A stretch of DNA of 64,000 nt from an uncultured Roseovarius sp. (lineage in GTDB: Bacteria > Pseudomonadota > Alphaproteobacteria > Rhodobacterales > Rhodobacteraceae): the NCBI RefSeq assembly GCF_913057115.1, contig NZ_CAJXNN010000004.1, positions 62,001 through 126,000 on the forward strand, written 5' to 3'. Every line of letters begins with the position of its first letter. Within the stretch, counting starts at the first letter, position 1. This document shows, piece by piece, positions 16,766 through 27,101 of the stretch. Position numbers and translations under genes: made by a program. A model generated the notes under the pieces. It was not told the DNA's origin, made no database searches, and worked only from the letters and a program-made list of their open reading frames with translations.

Positions 16766-18607
16766 TTACCCCAATGCCCCTTTGCCCTGCCCGACTGCTG
16801 ACTGCATGGTTTTGATCACCATGAAAGCATCGCGCAGGTGGTTGCGCTCCAATTCCGAAAGTTCACCGGGGGCCATGAAGTTATCCGGGCTTTCGCCATT
16901 CCTGATCTGCATCGCCTGATGGCGCAGGCGGGTTTCGGCGATCAACTCATAAGCATCCAACAGGTCGTGCGCGCCGGATTGCGAAATCACACCCCTTTCG
17001 CGGGCCTCTTCGATCCGATCAAGCGTATTCACTGCCTCGAACCCGCCTTGCAGGGCGTAAATTCGACCCAAATCCACCACCGGCACCACGCCGGAGTGTT
17101 TCAGGTCCACCATGTTCTTATGCTCGCCCGAGCGGATCAAGGCAAACCCCCGAAACAGGTTCAAAGGCGGCGTATGCTTGAGAGAGTTCGAAATCATATG
17201 CGCCACGAAGATTGAATTCTTGCGCGCCATGCGCAGGGTGTCTTCCTGCATATCCTCGAAAAGGCTTTCATCACCGGCAATCGGGCGCAGATCAAACATG
17301 ACCGAGGCCAGCATCTGCGCCTCATTATCGGGCTGCGCGATCCAGCCTTTGAAATACTCCTGCCACACCCGGCGCGGCTGTCGCCAGCGGGGGTTGGTGG
17401 CCATCATGTCACCGGGGCAATAGATAAACCCGCAGGTATCAAGGCCATCACTGACAAACTGCGCCAGCTTGGCGAAATAGGCGTCATGCTCGGGTTTCAT
17501 GTCATCGTGCAGGATCAAACAGTTATCTTGATCCGATTGCCCGGTTTGTTCGCGCCGCCCTTGGCTCCCGCAGGCGAGCCATAGATAGGGCACTGGCGCA
17601 GGGCCAAGTTTTTCCTCACCCAGCACCAGCAAACGCCGGGTGATCGCATCGGTAATATCGGTAATCCGCCGGGTCACTGCCTGTGGCCGGGTGCCCGCGC
17701 TCACCAGCTGCGATAGCAATTCCGGCACACGCTCCATGACCTGCGCCATGGTCTCGGCATCTTCGGCCTGCACGATATCGGCGATCATGTGACTGGCCGT
17801 GGCGGCCTGACGTCGGAACAGGTCGGTCTTGCCGATCATCCCCACGATATTGCCGCGCGATTCCACCGGCAGATGATTGATCCCGTGGTCCGACATCATC
17901 ATCAATGCATCCAGGCCCAGCGCATCGGGCGCGATTGTCATCGGCTTGGGCGTCATCACCTGCGCCACCGGAATATCCCCGGTGAGGCCCTCAGCCAGCA
18001 CCTTGTTGGTCATGTCGTGCACGGTGACAATCCCGGTCAGGTTGGTGTCTTCCATCACCAGAACCGAGGAAATCTTCTTATCCCGCATCACCTTTGCCAC
18101 ATCGGTCACGGTGTTGCTTTCCGGGCAGGTCACAGGCGTTTTCGCCATCAGGTCCGACACCTGCAAGGCGGTCAGACCCGTGGCATAGGGGCCTTCGTCG
18201 CGCTCCCCCTCGGTTGGCGCAGAGCGGCCAAACCACGCCGACAGTTCATCACTGTCTTCCAATGCCGCCAAAAACACCTTGGCTGGAATCACGATGAGCC
18301 GACTGTCCTCGGTCACCCTGGCGGTCAACATGGCCCGACCGTCGCGCAACAGACCCCGCTCGCCCATGATGTCGCCCGGCCCACGTTGCGAAATCAGGTC
18401 GGCGCTGCTCGATTCAATATCCAGTGTTCCCCGCTCCACAAGGTAGAGCCCCTCAAGCGGCTCCCCTTCCTCGAACAAAACCGTTCCCACCGGCGCCATA
18501 ATCCGCTTGGCCTTCTCGGCAAGCGCGCGGCGCTTTGCCTCGGACAACATATCAAAAGGGGCGAAATGGGTCAGAACATGCAGAATCTCTGCGGGGCTTT
18601 CGGCCAT
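16766..18607 (-). CDS. cNMP-binding/CBS/DUF294 nucleotidyltransferase-like protein
   Basis: The 613-residue protein combines a cyclic-nucleotide-binding domain (~10-125), two CBS domains (~150-275), a DUF294 nucleotidyltransferase-like domain (~290-430) and the DUF294 C-terminal helical domain (~460-600). In the nucleotidyltransferase domain the motif ACGSQGRREQTGQSDQDN keeps the Gly-Ser and the two acidic residues expected for catalysis. GlnD-like proteins of this type often sit beside sodium:solute symporters and are thought to signal nucleotide or carbon state to transport. AGGAG lies about nine bases before this ATG, which is preferred over one 16 codons upstream. Confidence 0.9.
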   Translation of the reverse strand: MAESPAEILHVLTHFAPFDMLSEAKRRALAEKAKRIMAPVGTVLFEEGEPLEGLYLVERGTLDIESSSADLISQRGPGDIMGERGLLRDGRAMLTARVTEDSRLIVIPAKVFLAALEDSDELSAWFGRSAPTEGERDEGPYATGLTALQVSDLMAKTPVTCPESNTVTDVAKVMRDKKISSVLVMEDTNLTGIVTVHDMTNKVLAEGLTGDIPVAQVMTPKPMTIAPDALGLDALMMMSDHGINHLPVESRGNIVGMIGKTDLFRRQAATASHMIADIVQAEDAETMAQVMERVPELLSQLVSAGTRPQAVTRRITDITDAITRRLLVLGEEKLGPAPVPYLWLACGSQGRREQTGQSDQDNCLILHDDMKPEHDAYFAKLAQFVSDGLDTCGFIYCPGDMMATNPRWRQPRRVWQEYFKGWIAQPDNEAQMLASVMFDLRPIAGDESLFEDMQEDTLRMARKNSIFVAHMISNSLKHTPPLNLFRGFALIRSGEHKNMVDLKHSGVVPVVDLGRIYALQGGFEAVNTLDRIEEARERGVISQSGAHDLLDAYELIAETRLRHQAMQIRNGESPDNFMAPGELSELERNHLRDAFMVIKTMQSAVGQGKGALG

Positions 18608-18689
18608 GCAAGTGGCTCCTGTCGGATGGCTGTAAACTATCTGTCTAAAAGACATCCCCCGTTTATGCGAAATGGCATGGGGACGGAAG

Positions 18690-18712
18690 AAGGGGCGCCA
18701 ATGGCGCCCCTT
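18690..18712 (-). terminator. Terminator hairpin after the symporter operon
   Basis: A perfect 10-base stem (AAGGGGCGCC with GGCGCCCCTT) closes a three-base loop, 13 bases past the symporter stop. On the leftward transcript it is followed by a moderately U-rich stretch. It separates the symporter pair from the CBS gene. Confidence 0.75.
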
Positions 18713-18724
18713 GCTGTATCAGTC

Positions 18725-20509
18725 TTAGTGATCTGCTGCTGCCGCGCCTGCACCTTTCGGCACGCGGACGCTTTCGACCAGCTCGTTGATCTCTTCGGGG
18801 ATCGGATCGCTCGACTTCGAGACGATGAAGGCCACCGCGAAGTTGATCATCGCACCGATTGCACCGAAGGAGGTCGACTTGATCGTCCCCAGCAGCGGGT
18901 CAGCATCACTGAACGTGTTGGTGTCAGGGATAAAGAACCAACCCTTGTGCAGGAAGATATAGATCAAGGTCACGATCAGACCGGCCAGCATACCTGCCAC
19001 GGCACCTTTGTTGTTCACCTTGGTAAAGATGCCCATCATCAGTGCCGGGAAGATCGAGGCCGCCGCAAGTCCGAAGGCAAGGGCCACCGTCTGCGCCGCG
19101 AAGCCCGGCGGGTTCAGACCAAGGTAGGTTGCCACCGCAATGGCCACCGCCATCGCGATACGGGCCGACATGAGTTCGCCCTTCTCGCTGATATTCGGCT
19201 TGAATTGCCCCTTGATCAAGTCATGGCTCACCGCTGACGAAATCGCCAGCAACAGACCCGCCGCCGTGGACAGGGCCGCGGCCAGACCACCGGCAGCAAC
19301 CAGACCGATCACCCAACCGGGAAGGTTGGCAATCTCGGGGTTGGCCAGAACAAGGATGTCACGGTTGAAGTTGGTCAGCTCGTTACCTTCCCAACCGGCT
19401 TCCGCGGCACGTTCCTGCATCTCGGCATTGCCATCGTTGTAGTACTGGATACGGCCGTCGCCGTTCTTGTCTTCCCAACCCAGAAGGCCGGTTTTCTGCC
19501 AAGTCGCCATCCAGTCATAGGCCGGATCGCTTTCGATCTGTTCAACCGAAACCGCCTGACCGCTGGTGCCTTCCGGCCACATCAGCTCGGTGATGTTGAG
19601 GCGCGCCATGGCACCCACAGCCGGGGCCGTGAGGTACAGCAGGGCGATAAAGACAAGCGTCCAACCGGCCGACCAACGGGCGTCCGACACCTTGGGAACG
19701 GTGAAGAAGCGCATGATCACGTGCGGCAGACCGGCAGTACCGATCATCAGCGACAGGGTGAACAGCACCATGTTCAGCGTATCCGCGTGGTGTGCGGTAT
19801 ATTCGTTGAAGCCCAGCTCGGTCACGATCTGGTCCAGCTTGGCCAAAAGCGGCTCACCGCTTGCGGCGTGCTCCCCAAACAGGCCCAGCGCCGGGATCGG
19901 GTTACCCGTCAACTGCAACGAGATGAAGATCGCCGGGATGGTATAGGCAAGAATAAGCACACAGTACTGTGCAACCTGCGTATAGGTCACACCCTTCATG
20001 CCGCCAAACACCGCATAGGCGAAAACCACACAGGCACCGATCAACAGGCCGGTCGTGTTGTCCACCTCAAGGAAGCGGCCGAAGGCCACGCCCACGCCAG
20101 TCATCTGACCGATCACATAGGTGGTCGATGCCACGATCAAGCAGATCACGGCCACAAGGCGCGCGGTGGAGCTGTAGAAACGGTCACCGATGAATTCCGA
20201 CACGGTGAACTTGCCGAACTTCCGCAAATACGGGGCCAGCAGCAGCGCCAGAAGCACGTAGCCACCGGTCCAACCCATCAGGAAGGACGAGTTGTCATAG
20301 CCGGTAAAGGCAATCAGGCCCGCCATCGAAATGAACGAGGCCGCCGACATCCAGTCAGCCGCAGTTGCCATACCGTTGGTCACGGGGTGAACACCACGCC
20401 CAGCGGCGTAGAATTCGCTGGTGGAACCGGCACGCGCCCAAATGGCGATACCGATATAAAGCGCGAAAGACGCGCCGACGAAAAGCAGGTTAAGTGTAAA
20501 CTGATCCAT
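18725..20509 (-). CDS. actP: Sodium:solute symporter, acetate-type large subunit
   Basis: The 594-residue protein belongs to the SSS family, subgroup VC_2705 (acetate-like). It has about 13 membrane helices; the FYAAGRGVHPVTNGMATAADWMSAASFISMAG segment near residues 33-65 is the family hallmark. A hydrophilic insert of ~80 residues (about 325-400) is typical of this subgroup. It probably imports acetate or another short organic acid with sodium. The DUF4212 small subunit lies 11 bases upstream, which supports a two-part transporter. The substrate is inferred. Confidence 0.88.
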   Translation of the reverse strand: MDQFTLNLLFVGASFALYIGIAIWARAGSTSEFYAAGRGVHPVTNGMATAADWMSAASFISMAGLIAFTGYDNSSFLMGWTGGYVLLALLLAPYLRKFGKFTVSEFIGDRFYSSTARLVAVICLIVASTTYVIGQMTGVGVAFGRFLEVDNTTGLLIGACVVFAYAVFGGMKGVTYTQVAQYCVLILAYTIPAIFISLQLTGNPIPALGLFGEHAASGEPLLAKLDQIVTELGFNEYTAHHADTLNMVLFTLSLMIGTAGLPHVIMRFFTVPKVSDARWSAGWTLVFIALLYLTAPAVGAMARLNITELMWPEGTSGQAVSVEQIESDPAYDWMATWQKTGLLGWEDKNGDGRIQYYNDGNAEMQERAAEAGWEGNELTNFNRDILVLANPEIANLPGWVIGLVAAGGLAAALSTAAGLLLAISSAVSHDLIKGQFKPNISEKGELMSARIAMAVAIAVATYLGLNPPGFAAQTVALAFGLAAASIFPALMMGIFTKVNNKGAVAGMLAGLIVTLIYIFLHKGWFFIPDTNTFSDADPLLGTIKSTSFGAIGAMINFAVAFIVSKSSDPIPEEINELVESVRVPKGAGAAAADH

Positions 20510-20520
20510 TGTTCAGGTCC

Positions 20521-20781
20521 TTACTCTTCGCCAACGCCGTGTTCGGCGTCCAGCTTGTTCATGCGCCAAGCGTAGAAGAAGATCAGGCCAAGAAAGACCA
20601 GGATCGACCCTTGCTGCGCAAACCAAAAGCCCAAGTCAGAGCCGCCAACAGCGATCCCCGACAGGGCCGGGCGCAGCAGAATGCCGAACCCGAACGACAC
20701 GAGCGCCCAGATCACCAGGCTCCCGATAATAAGACGCAGATTGGCTTTCCAATACGCGTTGTTTGAAGACTCTTCGGACAC
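20521..20781 (-). CDS. Sodium/substrate symporter small subunit (DUF4212)
   Basis: The 86-residue protein has two membrane helices (~16-36 and 50-70) and the DUF4212 motif pattern YWKANLRLI ... FWFAQQGSILVFLGLIFFYA. This family always travels with the large SSS subunit that follows here 11 bases on. It likely stabilises or tunes the transporter. Confidence 0.92.
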   Translation of the reverse strand: MSEESSNNAYWKANLRLIIGSLVIWALVSFGFGILLRPALSGIAVGGSDLGFWFAQQGSILVFLGLIFFYAWRMNKLDAEHGVGEE

Positions 20782-20843
20782 GTCTTGTCCTCCCGTTCCA
20801 GTTTCCTCTTTTCCGGCTGCGCGGGTGCGCCACCGGCTCTCCC

Positions 20844-21530
20844 TTACGCGACCACCTGTTCGACGATCACGGTCAGCTCTTTTGCAATGGCGTCGATGTC
20901 GCCCATCGCATCGACACGCTTCAGCGCGCCCTTGTTGTCGTAGTATTCAATCAGCGGCGCGGTCTGCGCGTGATAGGCCTTCAGACGTTGCGAGACGGTC
21001 TCGGCATTGTCGTCGGCCCGGCGCTTCATCTCGGTGCCACCGCATTTGTCGCATGTGCCCTCGGTTTGGGGCTGCTTGAATTCATCGTGGTAGCCTTCAC
21101 CGCAATTGCCACAGGTGTAGCGCCCGGCAATCCGGGTCACCATGGCGGCGTCGTCCACCTCAAGGCTGATCGCGGCACCGATCTCGCTGCCGCTTTCGGC
21201 CATCAACTCGTCCAATGCCTCGGCCTGCGCGGTGGTGCGCGGGAAACCATCAAGGATAACACCCCGCACGCAGTCATCATCACCCAGACGATCTCGCAAA
21301 ATGGCGATGACGATGTCATCGCTCACCAGATCCCCGGCTTCCATGACGGCTTTCGCCTGCTTGCCTGCTTCGGTGCCCGCGGCAACGGCTGCGCGCAAAA
21401 GGTCACCGGTGCTCAGTTGCACAAGGCCGAACCGCTCTTGCAGCATCCGCGCCTGCGTGCCTTTGCCCGCGCCCGGCGGCCCTAAAAGAATAAGATTGGC
21501 CGCAGATTGCGGCGCTTTCGTTCCGTCCAT
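20844..21530 (-). CDS. adk: Adenylate kinase
   Basis: The 228-residue enzyme converts ATP and AMP to two ADP. The P-loop GPPGAGKGTQA is at residues ~18-28 and the family motif DGFPRT lies near residue 95. The lid carries a zinc-binding type set of four Cys (CGNC and CDKC, ~140-165), so it is the long form with a metal lid. AGGAGG lies about nine bases before the start. It sits alone here, not in the ribosomal-protein operon where it lies in many bacteria. Confidence 0.97.
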   Translation of the reverse strand: MDGTKAPQSAANLILLGPPGAGKGTQARMLQERFGLVQLSTGDLLRAAVAAGTEAGKQAKAVMEAGDLVSDDIVIAILRDRLGDDDCVRGVILDGFPRTTAQAEALDELMAESGSEIGAAISLEVDDAAMVTRIAGRYTCGNCGEGYHDEFKQPQTEGTCDKCGGTEMKRRADDNAETVSQRLKAYHAQTAPLIEYYDNKGALKRVDAMGDIDAIAKELTVIVEQVVA

Positions 21531-22165
21531 CGGTTGAGTCCTCCTGTCCCTTTTCGAACCACCCGGGTCACAGCCGCGTAATCCATCTTAGGGTACCCTC
21601 CGCGCTCCTCCGATAGCGGCATCGCAGCAAGATTGTTGCGACTTGGGCGGCCCCACTTGTGTATCCATTCGTATACACTACATGAAATATGTAAATTTTG
21701 AAATATGCCCCTGTTAAGGCGGGATTTTTTAGAGAAAATTTTTTCTGATGTAATTCCTATTTTGTAAATTTTTTCACTTTTTCTTGGATTTCTTATAGAT
21801 ATCAAAGGTCTGATATCGGAGAGAAGTCCCTGTTCAAAATCGCTAAACTCTGCGATGCAGCATCGCGCCCGTTTAATACATTCATCGATGGCAAACCGAC
21901 ACGGAACAGGCATCTCGCCGTTCGAATCATGGCCTTGTGGAAAATGTTTGAAGCCATGCACTTTAGAATTCGGACAAACCAGCCAATTTGAACTGCATCC
22001 TTTGCACTTCGTGTTTGGCGCAACTGTCGGAATAAGTTAGTGTGGGGCGCAACAGGCCAGGATGGCCGGAACCCATTCCAAAGACGCGTGTGGTGTGTAG
22101 GGAGCACGTGGGGTAACGGAGGGTACCGGCATCCGCCGAATACCCTCCGTTCATCATATCCACGC
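21531..22165. other. 635-base gap between adk and the EVE-domain gene
   Basis: No gene is supported. The centre (about 21660-21800) is much more AT-rich than its surroundings and probably contains the adk promoter. Inverted repeats seen are GTGTAT-N8-ATACAC (21659-21678) and a strong stem at 22115-22151 (listed separately). Reading frames of 60-160 codons cross the gap but have no credible start sites or protein features. Confidence 0.6.
22115..22151 (-). terminator. Possible terminator hairpin after the EVE-domain gene
   Basis: A perfect 11-base stem, AACGGAGGGTA with TACCCTCCGTT, closes a 15-base loop, 14 bases beyond the stop. There is no U-run on the transcript, so it may instead be an mRNA-stabilising end or a Rho-assisted stop. 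Confidence 0.45.
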
Positions 22166-22594
22166 TCAGCTTTTTTGGGCCGCCACGCCTGCCATATCAC
22201 AAATTATGCACCACTCGCCCTCGGTAACCGGCTGCACCGATAGTCGCGAATTATTGACGAGAACCATATCAGCCAGGCGTTCGTCATGCTTGATCATGTC
22301 AAGTGTCACAGGTGTTTTCACACCCTTTATCGCCTTGATATCCACACATTCCCAGCGCGGATCGTCCGTTGTGCTATCGGGGTGCGCCTCGGCAATCACC
22401 TCAACGATCCCAACCACGGCCTTTTCTTTTTGGCTATGGTAGAAAAAGCCACGGTCACCTATCGCCATCTCACGCATAAAATTGCGGGCCTGATAGTTGC
22501 GCACGCCATCCCATTCCTCACCCGCGTCACCCTTTGCTTGCTGGTCATCCCAGCTCCAAGTCGAAGGCTCGGATTTGAATAGCCAATAGCGCAT
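22166..22594 (-). CDS. EVE domain protein
   Basis: The 142-residue protein matches the EVE (PUA-like) fold: N-terminal YWLFKSEPSTWSWDD, then GVRNYQARNFMREM and FFYHS. EVE proteins bind modified bases in DNA or RNA. The ATG overlaps the stop of the YciI gene by one base; an earlier in-frame start inside that gene is less likely. It is the last gene of the tsaD-gpsA-yciI unit, an arrangement common in Rhodobacteraceae. The ligand is unknown. Confidence 0.93.
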   Translation of the reverse strand: MRYWLFKSEPSTWSWDDQQAKGDAGEEWDGVRNYQARNFMREMAIGDRGFFYHSQKEKAVVGIVEVIAEAHPDSTTDDPRWECVDIKAIKGVKTPVTLDMIKHDERLADMVLVNNSRLSVQPVTEGEWCIICDMAGVAAQKS

Positions 22595-22866
22595 CAACCA
22601 ATCACCTTCTTCCAAGGGATCAACTCTACATCCGCGAAAAGATCCGCCTTGGCATAGGGATCATCCTTGGCCCAGTCCTGCGCCGCAGCCATGTCGTTGA
22701 CCTCCAAAATGACTAGAGAGCCAATCATTTCATTCGCATCGTTCAAAAGCGGGCCGGCTTCCGCGACCACACCAGTCTCTTCAATGTAGGCCAGATGCGC
22801 ATCCCGGTTGGCCTTACGGATGTTCAGAGAACCGGGCTTGTCGCGGGCAATCAGGGCAATCAGCAT
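22594..22866 (-). CDS. YciI family protein
   Basis: The 90-residue protein has a ferredoxin-like YciI fold: N-terminal LIALIARDKPGSL, an RDAHLAYI segment with the family His, and the DPYAKADLF motif. Members may have hydrolytic or dehalogenase-like activity but most are uncharacterised. It abuts gpsA with no spacer and overlaps the EVE gene. Confidence 0.92.
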   Translation of the reverse strand: MLIALIARDKPGSLNIRKANRDAHLAYIEETGVVAEAGPLLNDANEMIGSLVILEVNDMAAAQDWAKDDPYAKADLFADVELIPWKKVIG

Positions 22867-23826
22867 TTATTCTTCCTTCAATGGTCGTGACAAAAGCATA
22901 TCCATGGCCTGATCCACCCGCAATTCCCCAGCGATCAACCTGGTGATCGCAGCCGTAATCGGCATGTCGAGGCCAAGCGCCTGCGCCCGGCTTTGAACGG
23001 CCTGCGCAGTCGCGGCACCTTCGACGGTCACCGACGAATCAAAGGTCTCGTTTCGCCCCATGCTCAACCCAAATCGATAGTTTCGCGATTGCTCGGAGGT
23101 ACAGGTCAGAACCAGATCGCCAAACCCTGACAGCCCCGACAATGTCTCGGGCTCAGCCCCAACCGCCACCGCCATCCGCGTCATCTCGGCAAATCCGCGT
23201 GTCATCAGGGCCGCGCGCGCACTATCGCCCAAGGCTGCCCCCATAACCACACCGGCGCCGATTGCCATGACATTCTTCAAGGCTCCGCCAAGCTCGGCTC
23301 CTATTGTGTCAGTCGTTCGATACAGTCTCAAATTCGCCGTGGTAAGAGCTTTTTGGAGTGTTTCCCCCTCGGCCTCATGGGCACAGGCCAAGGTCAGAGC
23401 CGTCGGCAGCCCCTTGGCAATGTCTGATGCAAAGGAAGGCCCCGTAAGAATCGCAGGCCTCGATCCGGGGCAAACTTCATGGATGATCTGAACGGGGCCA
23501 AGTCCTGTGCTTAACTCCATCCCCTTGCAACAGGCAACAAGACGCGCCTGCGCCAACGCCTCACGGTGCTGTTCCAGAACACCGCGCAGGCGTTGCATCG
23601 GCACCGCCAAGAGGACGATGTCTTGGTCGGTTTTTGGCTCAACTTCTGCCGAAAAGGTAATATTCTCCGACAGGGGTACACCGGGCAAGCGGCGTTCGTT
23701 CTCCCGGGTTCTCCGAAGCTCCTCGACGTGCCGTGGATCATGTGCCCAGAGCAGGATAGGGCAGTCTCTGGACAGAGAAACCGCCAAAGCCGTACCAAAA
23801 GCCCCTGCACCCATCACCGTGATCAT
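22867..23826 (-). CDS. gpsA: Glycerol-3-phosphate dehydrogenase [NAD(P)+]
   Basis: The 319-residue cytosolic enzyme reduces dihydroxyacetone phosphate to sn-glycerol 3-phosphate for phospholipid synthesis. The nucleotide-binding [10 protein letters not shown] is at the N-terminus, CCKGME and the catalytic-Lys region [13 protein letters not shown] are present, and the RGFAEMTR segment matches the family. The start overlaps the tsaD stop by four bases. Confidence 0.96.
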   Translation of the reverse strand: MITVMGAGAFGTALAVSLSRDCPILLWAHDPRHVEELRRTRENERRLPGVPLSENITFSAEVEPKTDQDIVLLAVPMQRLRGVLEQHREALAQARLVACCKGMELSTGLGPVQIIHEVCPGSRPAILTGPSFASDIAKGLPTALTLACAHEAEGETLQKALTTANLRLYRTTDTIGAELGGALKNVMAIGAGVVMGAALGDSARAALMTRGFAEMTRMAVAVGAEPETLSGLSGFGDLVLTCTSEQSRNYRFGLSMGRNETFDSSVTVEGAATAQAVQSRAQALGLDMPITAAITRLIAGELRVDQAMDMLLSRPLKEE

Positions 23827-24917
23827 GCCTTGGCCCCCTTTTTTCCGCTGCCCAACATCGCAGGGCTGTTTTGATCCAAGGGCCAGCGTGGCCGCGCCAT
23901 AAGGTCCATACCATCACGATGGCCCAGCGCGAAACGCTCTGCCCCCGCGTAGGCAATCATGGCCGCGTTGTCGGTACAAAGCCACAAAGGTGGTGCAAGA
24001 AACGCCGCGCCAAAATCTGTGGAAACAGTCTCTAATGCACCACGAATAGCCTTATTTGCGGCAACACCTCCCGCCACGGCAATCACTGGCTTGGTCGGCT
24101 GTTCGTCCATGTAAAGCCTCATGGCCCGCCGGGTTTTCTCAGCCAAGACATCCACGACAGAGGCTTGAAAGCCCGCGCATAAATCGGCCCGATCCTGACG
24201 GGTCAGCCCGCCTTTTTCCACCACCAAGGCATCCCGGATACGCAGTACGGAAGTCTTCAAACCAGAAAAGGACATATCGCATTGCGGCCTATCCAATAGC
24301 GGGCGGGGCAGCTTGAACCGCTTTGCGTCACCCTGAGCGGCTTCGCGCTCCACTGCCGGGCCACCGGGCTGCGGCAGGCCCAACAGGCGGGCGACCTTGT
24401 CAAAGGCCTCGCCCGGCGCATCGTCGATGGTCCCGCCCAGCCGCGAAAAATCCTCGGGCCCCCGCACGATCAGGAACTGACAATGCCCGCCCGACACCAA
24501 AAGCATCAGGTAGGGGTAGGTGGCCCCATCGGTCAGGCGCGGGGTCAGGGCATGACCGGCCAGATGGTTTACGCCGATCAAAGGCAAGCCCGTACCTGCG
24601 GCAATCCCCTTGGCGCACATCACACCCGAAAGAACCCCACCAATCAGGCCCGGCCCCGCCGTGACAGCCACAGCATCCAGATCGCCAAAGCCAACCTCGG
24701 CTTCACACATCGCTCCCGCAACCGAACTATCCAGTTTCTCGGCATGGGCGCGCGCCGCGATTTCGGGCACAACACCGCCAAAATCCTGGTGCAACGCGGT
24801 TTGGCCATGCACGACGGAAGATAAGACCGTCGCTCCATCGGCTCCAACCCGCACGACAGCCGCCGCCGTGTCGTCACAGCTGCTCTCCAAGCCAAGAATG
24901 GTCAGGGTCTGGTCCAT
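23823..24917 (-). CDS. tsaD: tRNA N6-adenosine threonylcarbamoyltransferase TsaD
   Basis: The 364-residue enzyme transfers the threonylcarbamoyl group to A37 of tRNAs that read ANN codons. The signature [13 protein letters not shown] opens the protein, the metal-binding HLAGHA motif lies near residue 115, and the ASKH/actin-like ATP site LVSGGHCQ and [13 protein letters not shown] are clear. It heads the leftward unit tsaD-gpsA-yciI-EVE and is divergent from hemD with 71 bases between. Confidence 0.97.
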   Translation of the reverse strand: MDQTLTILGLESSCDDTAAAVVRVGADGATVLSSVVHGQTALHQDFGGVVPEIAARAHAEKLDSSVAGAMCEAEVGFGDLDAVAVTAGPGLIGGVLSGVMCAKGIAAGTGLPLIGVNHLAGHALTPRLTDGATYPYLMLLVSGGHCQFLIVRGPEDFSRLGGTIDDAPGEAFDKVARLLGLPQPGGPAVEREAAQGDAKRFKLPRPLLDRPQCDMSFSGLKTSVLRIRDALVVEKGGLTRQDRADLCAGFQASVVDVLAEKTRRAMRLYMDEQPTKPVIAVAGGVAANKAIRGALETVSTDFGAAFLAPPLWLCTDNAAMIAYAGAERFALGHRDGMDLMARPRWPLDQNSPAMLGSGKKGAKA

Positions 24918-24988
24918 GGTGTGCCCGTTGCATGAGTGTTGTCAGGCAGGTAACACCAAGGGGTGACACAGACAACTGCGGACACCAG

Positions 24989-25717
24989 ATGACGCCAAGC
25001 ATCCTGATCACCCGACCCGATCCTGCAGGTTCAGAGTTTGCTACGGCATTACGTACAAAACTTGGCAAAAAATGTACGGTTTGTACATCGCCCATCATGC
25101 AAATAGAAACCTGCGCCCATTTGCCTGACCTCGCCCCCTTCGGCACGCTGATCTTCACGTCTCGCAACGGGGTCGAAGCCTTTGCCAACCTCACTGATAA
25201 GCGCGATATCCCTGCCTATGCTGTCGGGTTTGCCACAGGCGAGGCAGCACGCGCCATCGGCCTGCGCGTTACGATTGGAAAGGGCGATGTCAAGCAGCTT
25301 ACAAAGCAAATCATAACCGAGTCTCCGCCTGCGCCTTGTCTTTATATAAGGGGAGAGCATGCCGCATCCCCTCTGGCCAAAACTCTGTCTGACGCCGGAA
25401 TAGAGACTCTGGAGGCCGTTTTATACCACCAGCAACCAAGACCACTCAGCGCTAAGGCTCAACGAATCTTGGAACGGGGAGGGGAAGTTATTCTTCCCCT
25501 GTTTTCCCCACGCAGTGCGGGGTTATTCTTTGCCCAAGCGCGACAGGCAAACTGGCGAGCGGACCTGACCATCGTTGCAATAAGCCAAGCCGTGGCCGAC
25601 CAGGTACCACAGCCCTACGTTAATCGCATGGTCGTCGCAGAGGTCCCCAATGGGGATGCGATGCAAGAGACCGTTGAACAGCTTTGGATCAAAGCCAACC
25701 GACTTGAGGGCCGCTAA
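24989..25717 (+). CDS. hemD: Uroporphyrinogen-III synthase
   Basis: The 242-residue enzyme closes hydroxymethylbilane into uroporphyrinogen III, the branch point to haem and sirohaem. It shows the family pattern ILITRPDPAG at the N-terminus, IFTSRNGVEAF, and FSPRSAGLFF near the C-terminus. Sequence identity within HemD is always low, so the match rests on these three blocks and on the neighbours. An in-frame start 57 bases upstream is less likely. It is followed after 59 bases by the mic60-like gene, a linkage conserved in alphaproteobacteria. Confidence 0.9.
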   Translation: MTPSILITRPDPAGSEFATALRTKLGKKCTVCTSPIMQIETCAHLPDLAPFGTLIFTSRNGVEAFANLTDKRDIPAYAVGFATGEAARAIGLRVTIGKGDVKQLTKQIITESPPAPCLYIRGEHAASPLAKTLSDAGIETLEAVLYHQQPRPLSAKAQRILERGGEVILPLFSPRSAGLFFAQARQANWRADLTIVAISQAVADQVPQPYVNRMVVAEVPNGDAMQETVEQLWIKANRLEGR

Positions 25718-25776
25718 CCTGCGCAGTAAGGTCCAAAGATGCGCAGCGCGCGCAAGATTCGAAAGGGTGTTTTATA

Positions 25777-27084
<1,308 letters not shown>

Positions 27085-27101
27085 ACCTGAAAGGGCGTTT
27101 T

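Noticed and set aside
17789..19237. 482-codon open frame on the upper strand
   Set aside because: It is antisense to the cNMP/CBS protein and symporter genes, runs across both, and has no family resemblance; long antisense frames are common at this GC.
21482..22200. Frames in the adk-EVE gap
   Set aside because: AT-rich sequence without starts; composition unlike coding DNA.
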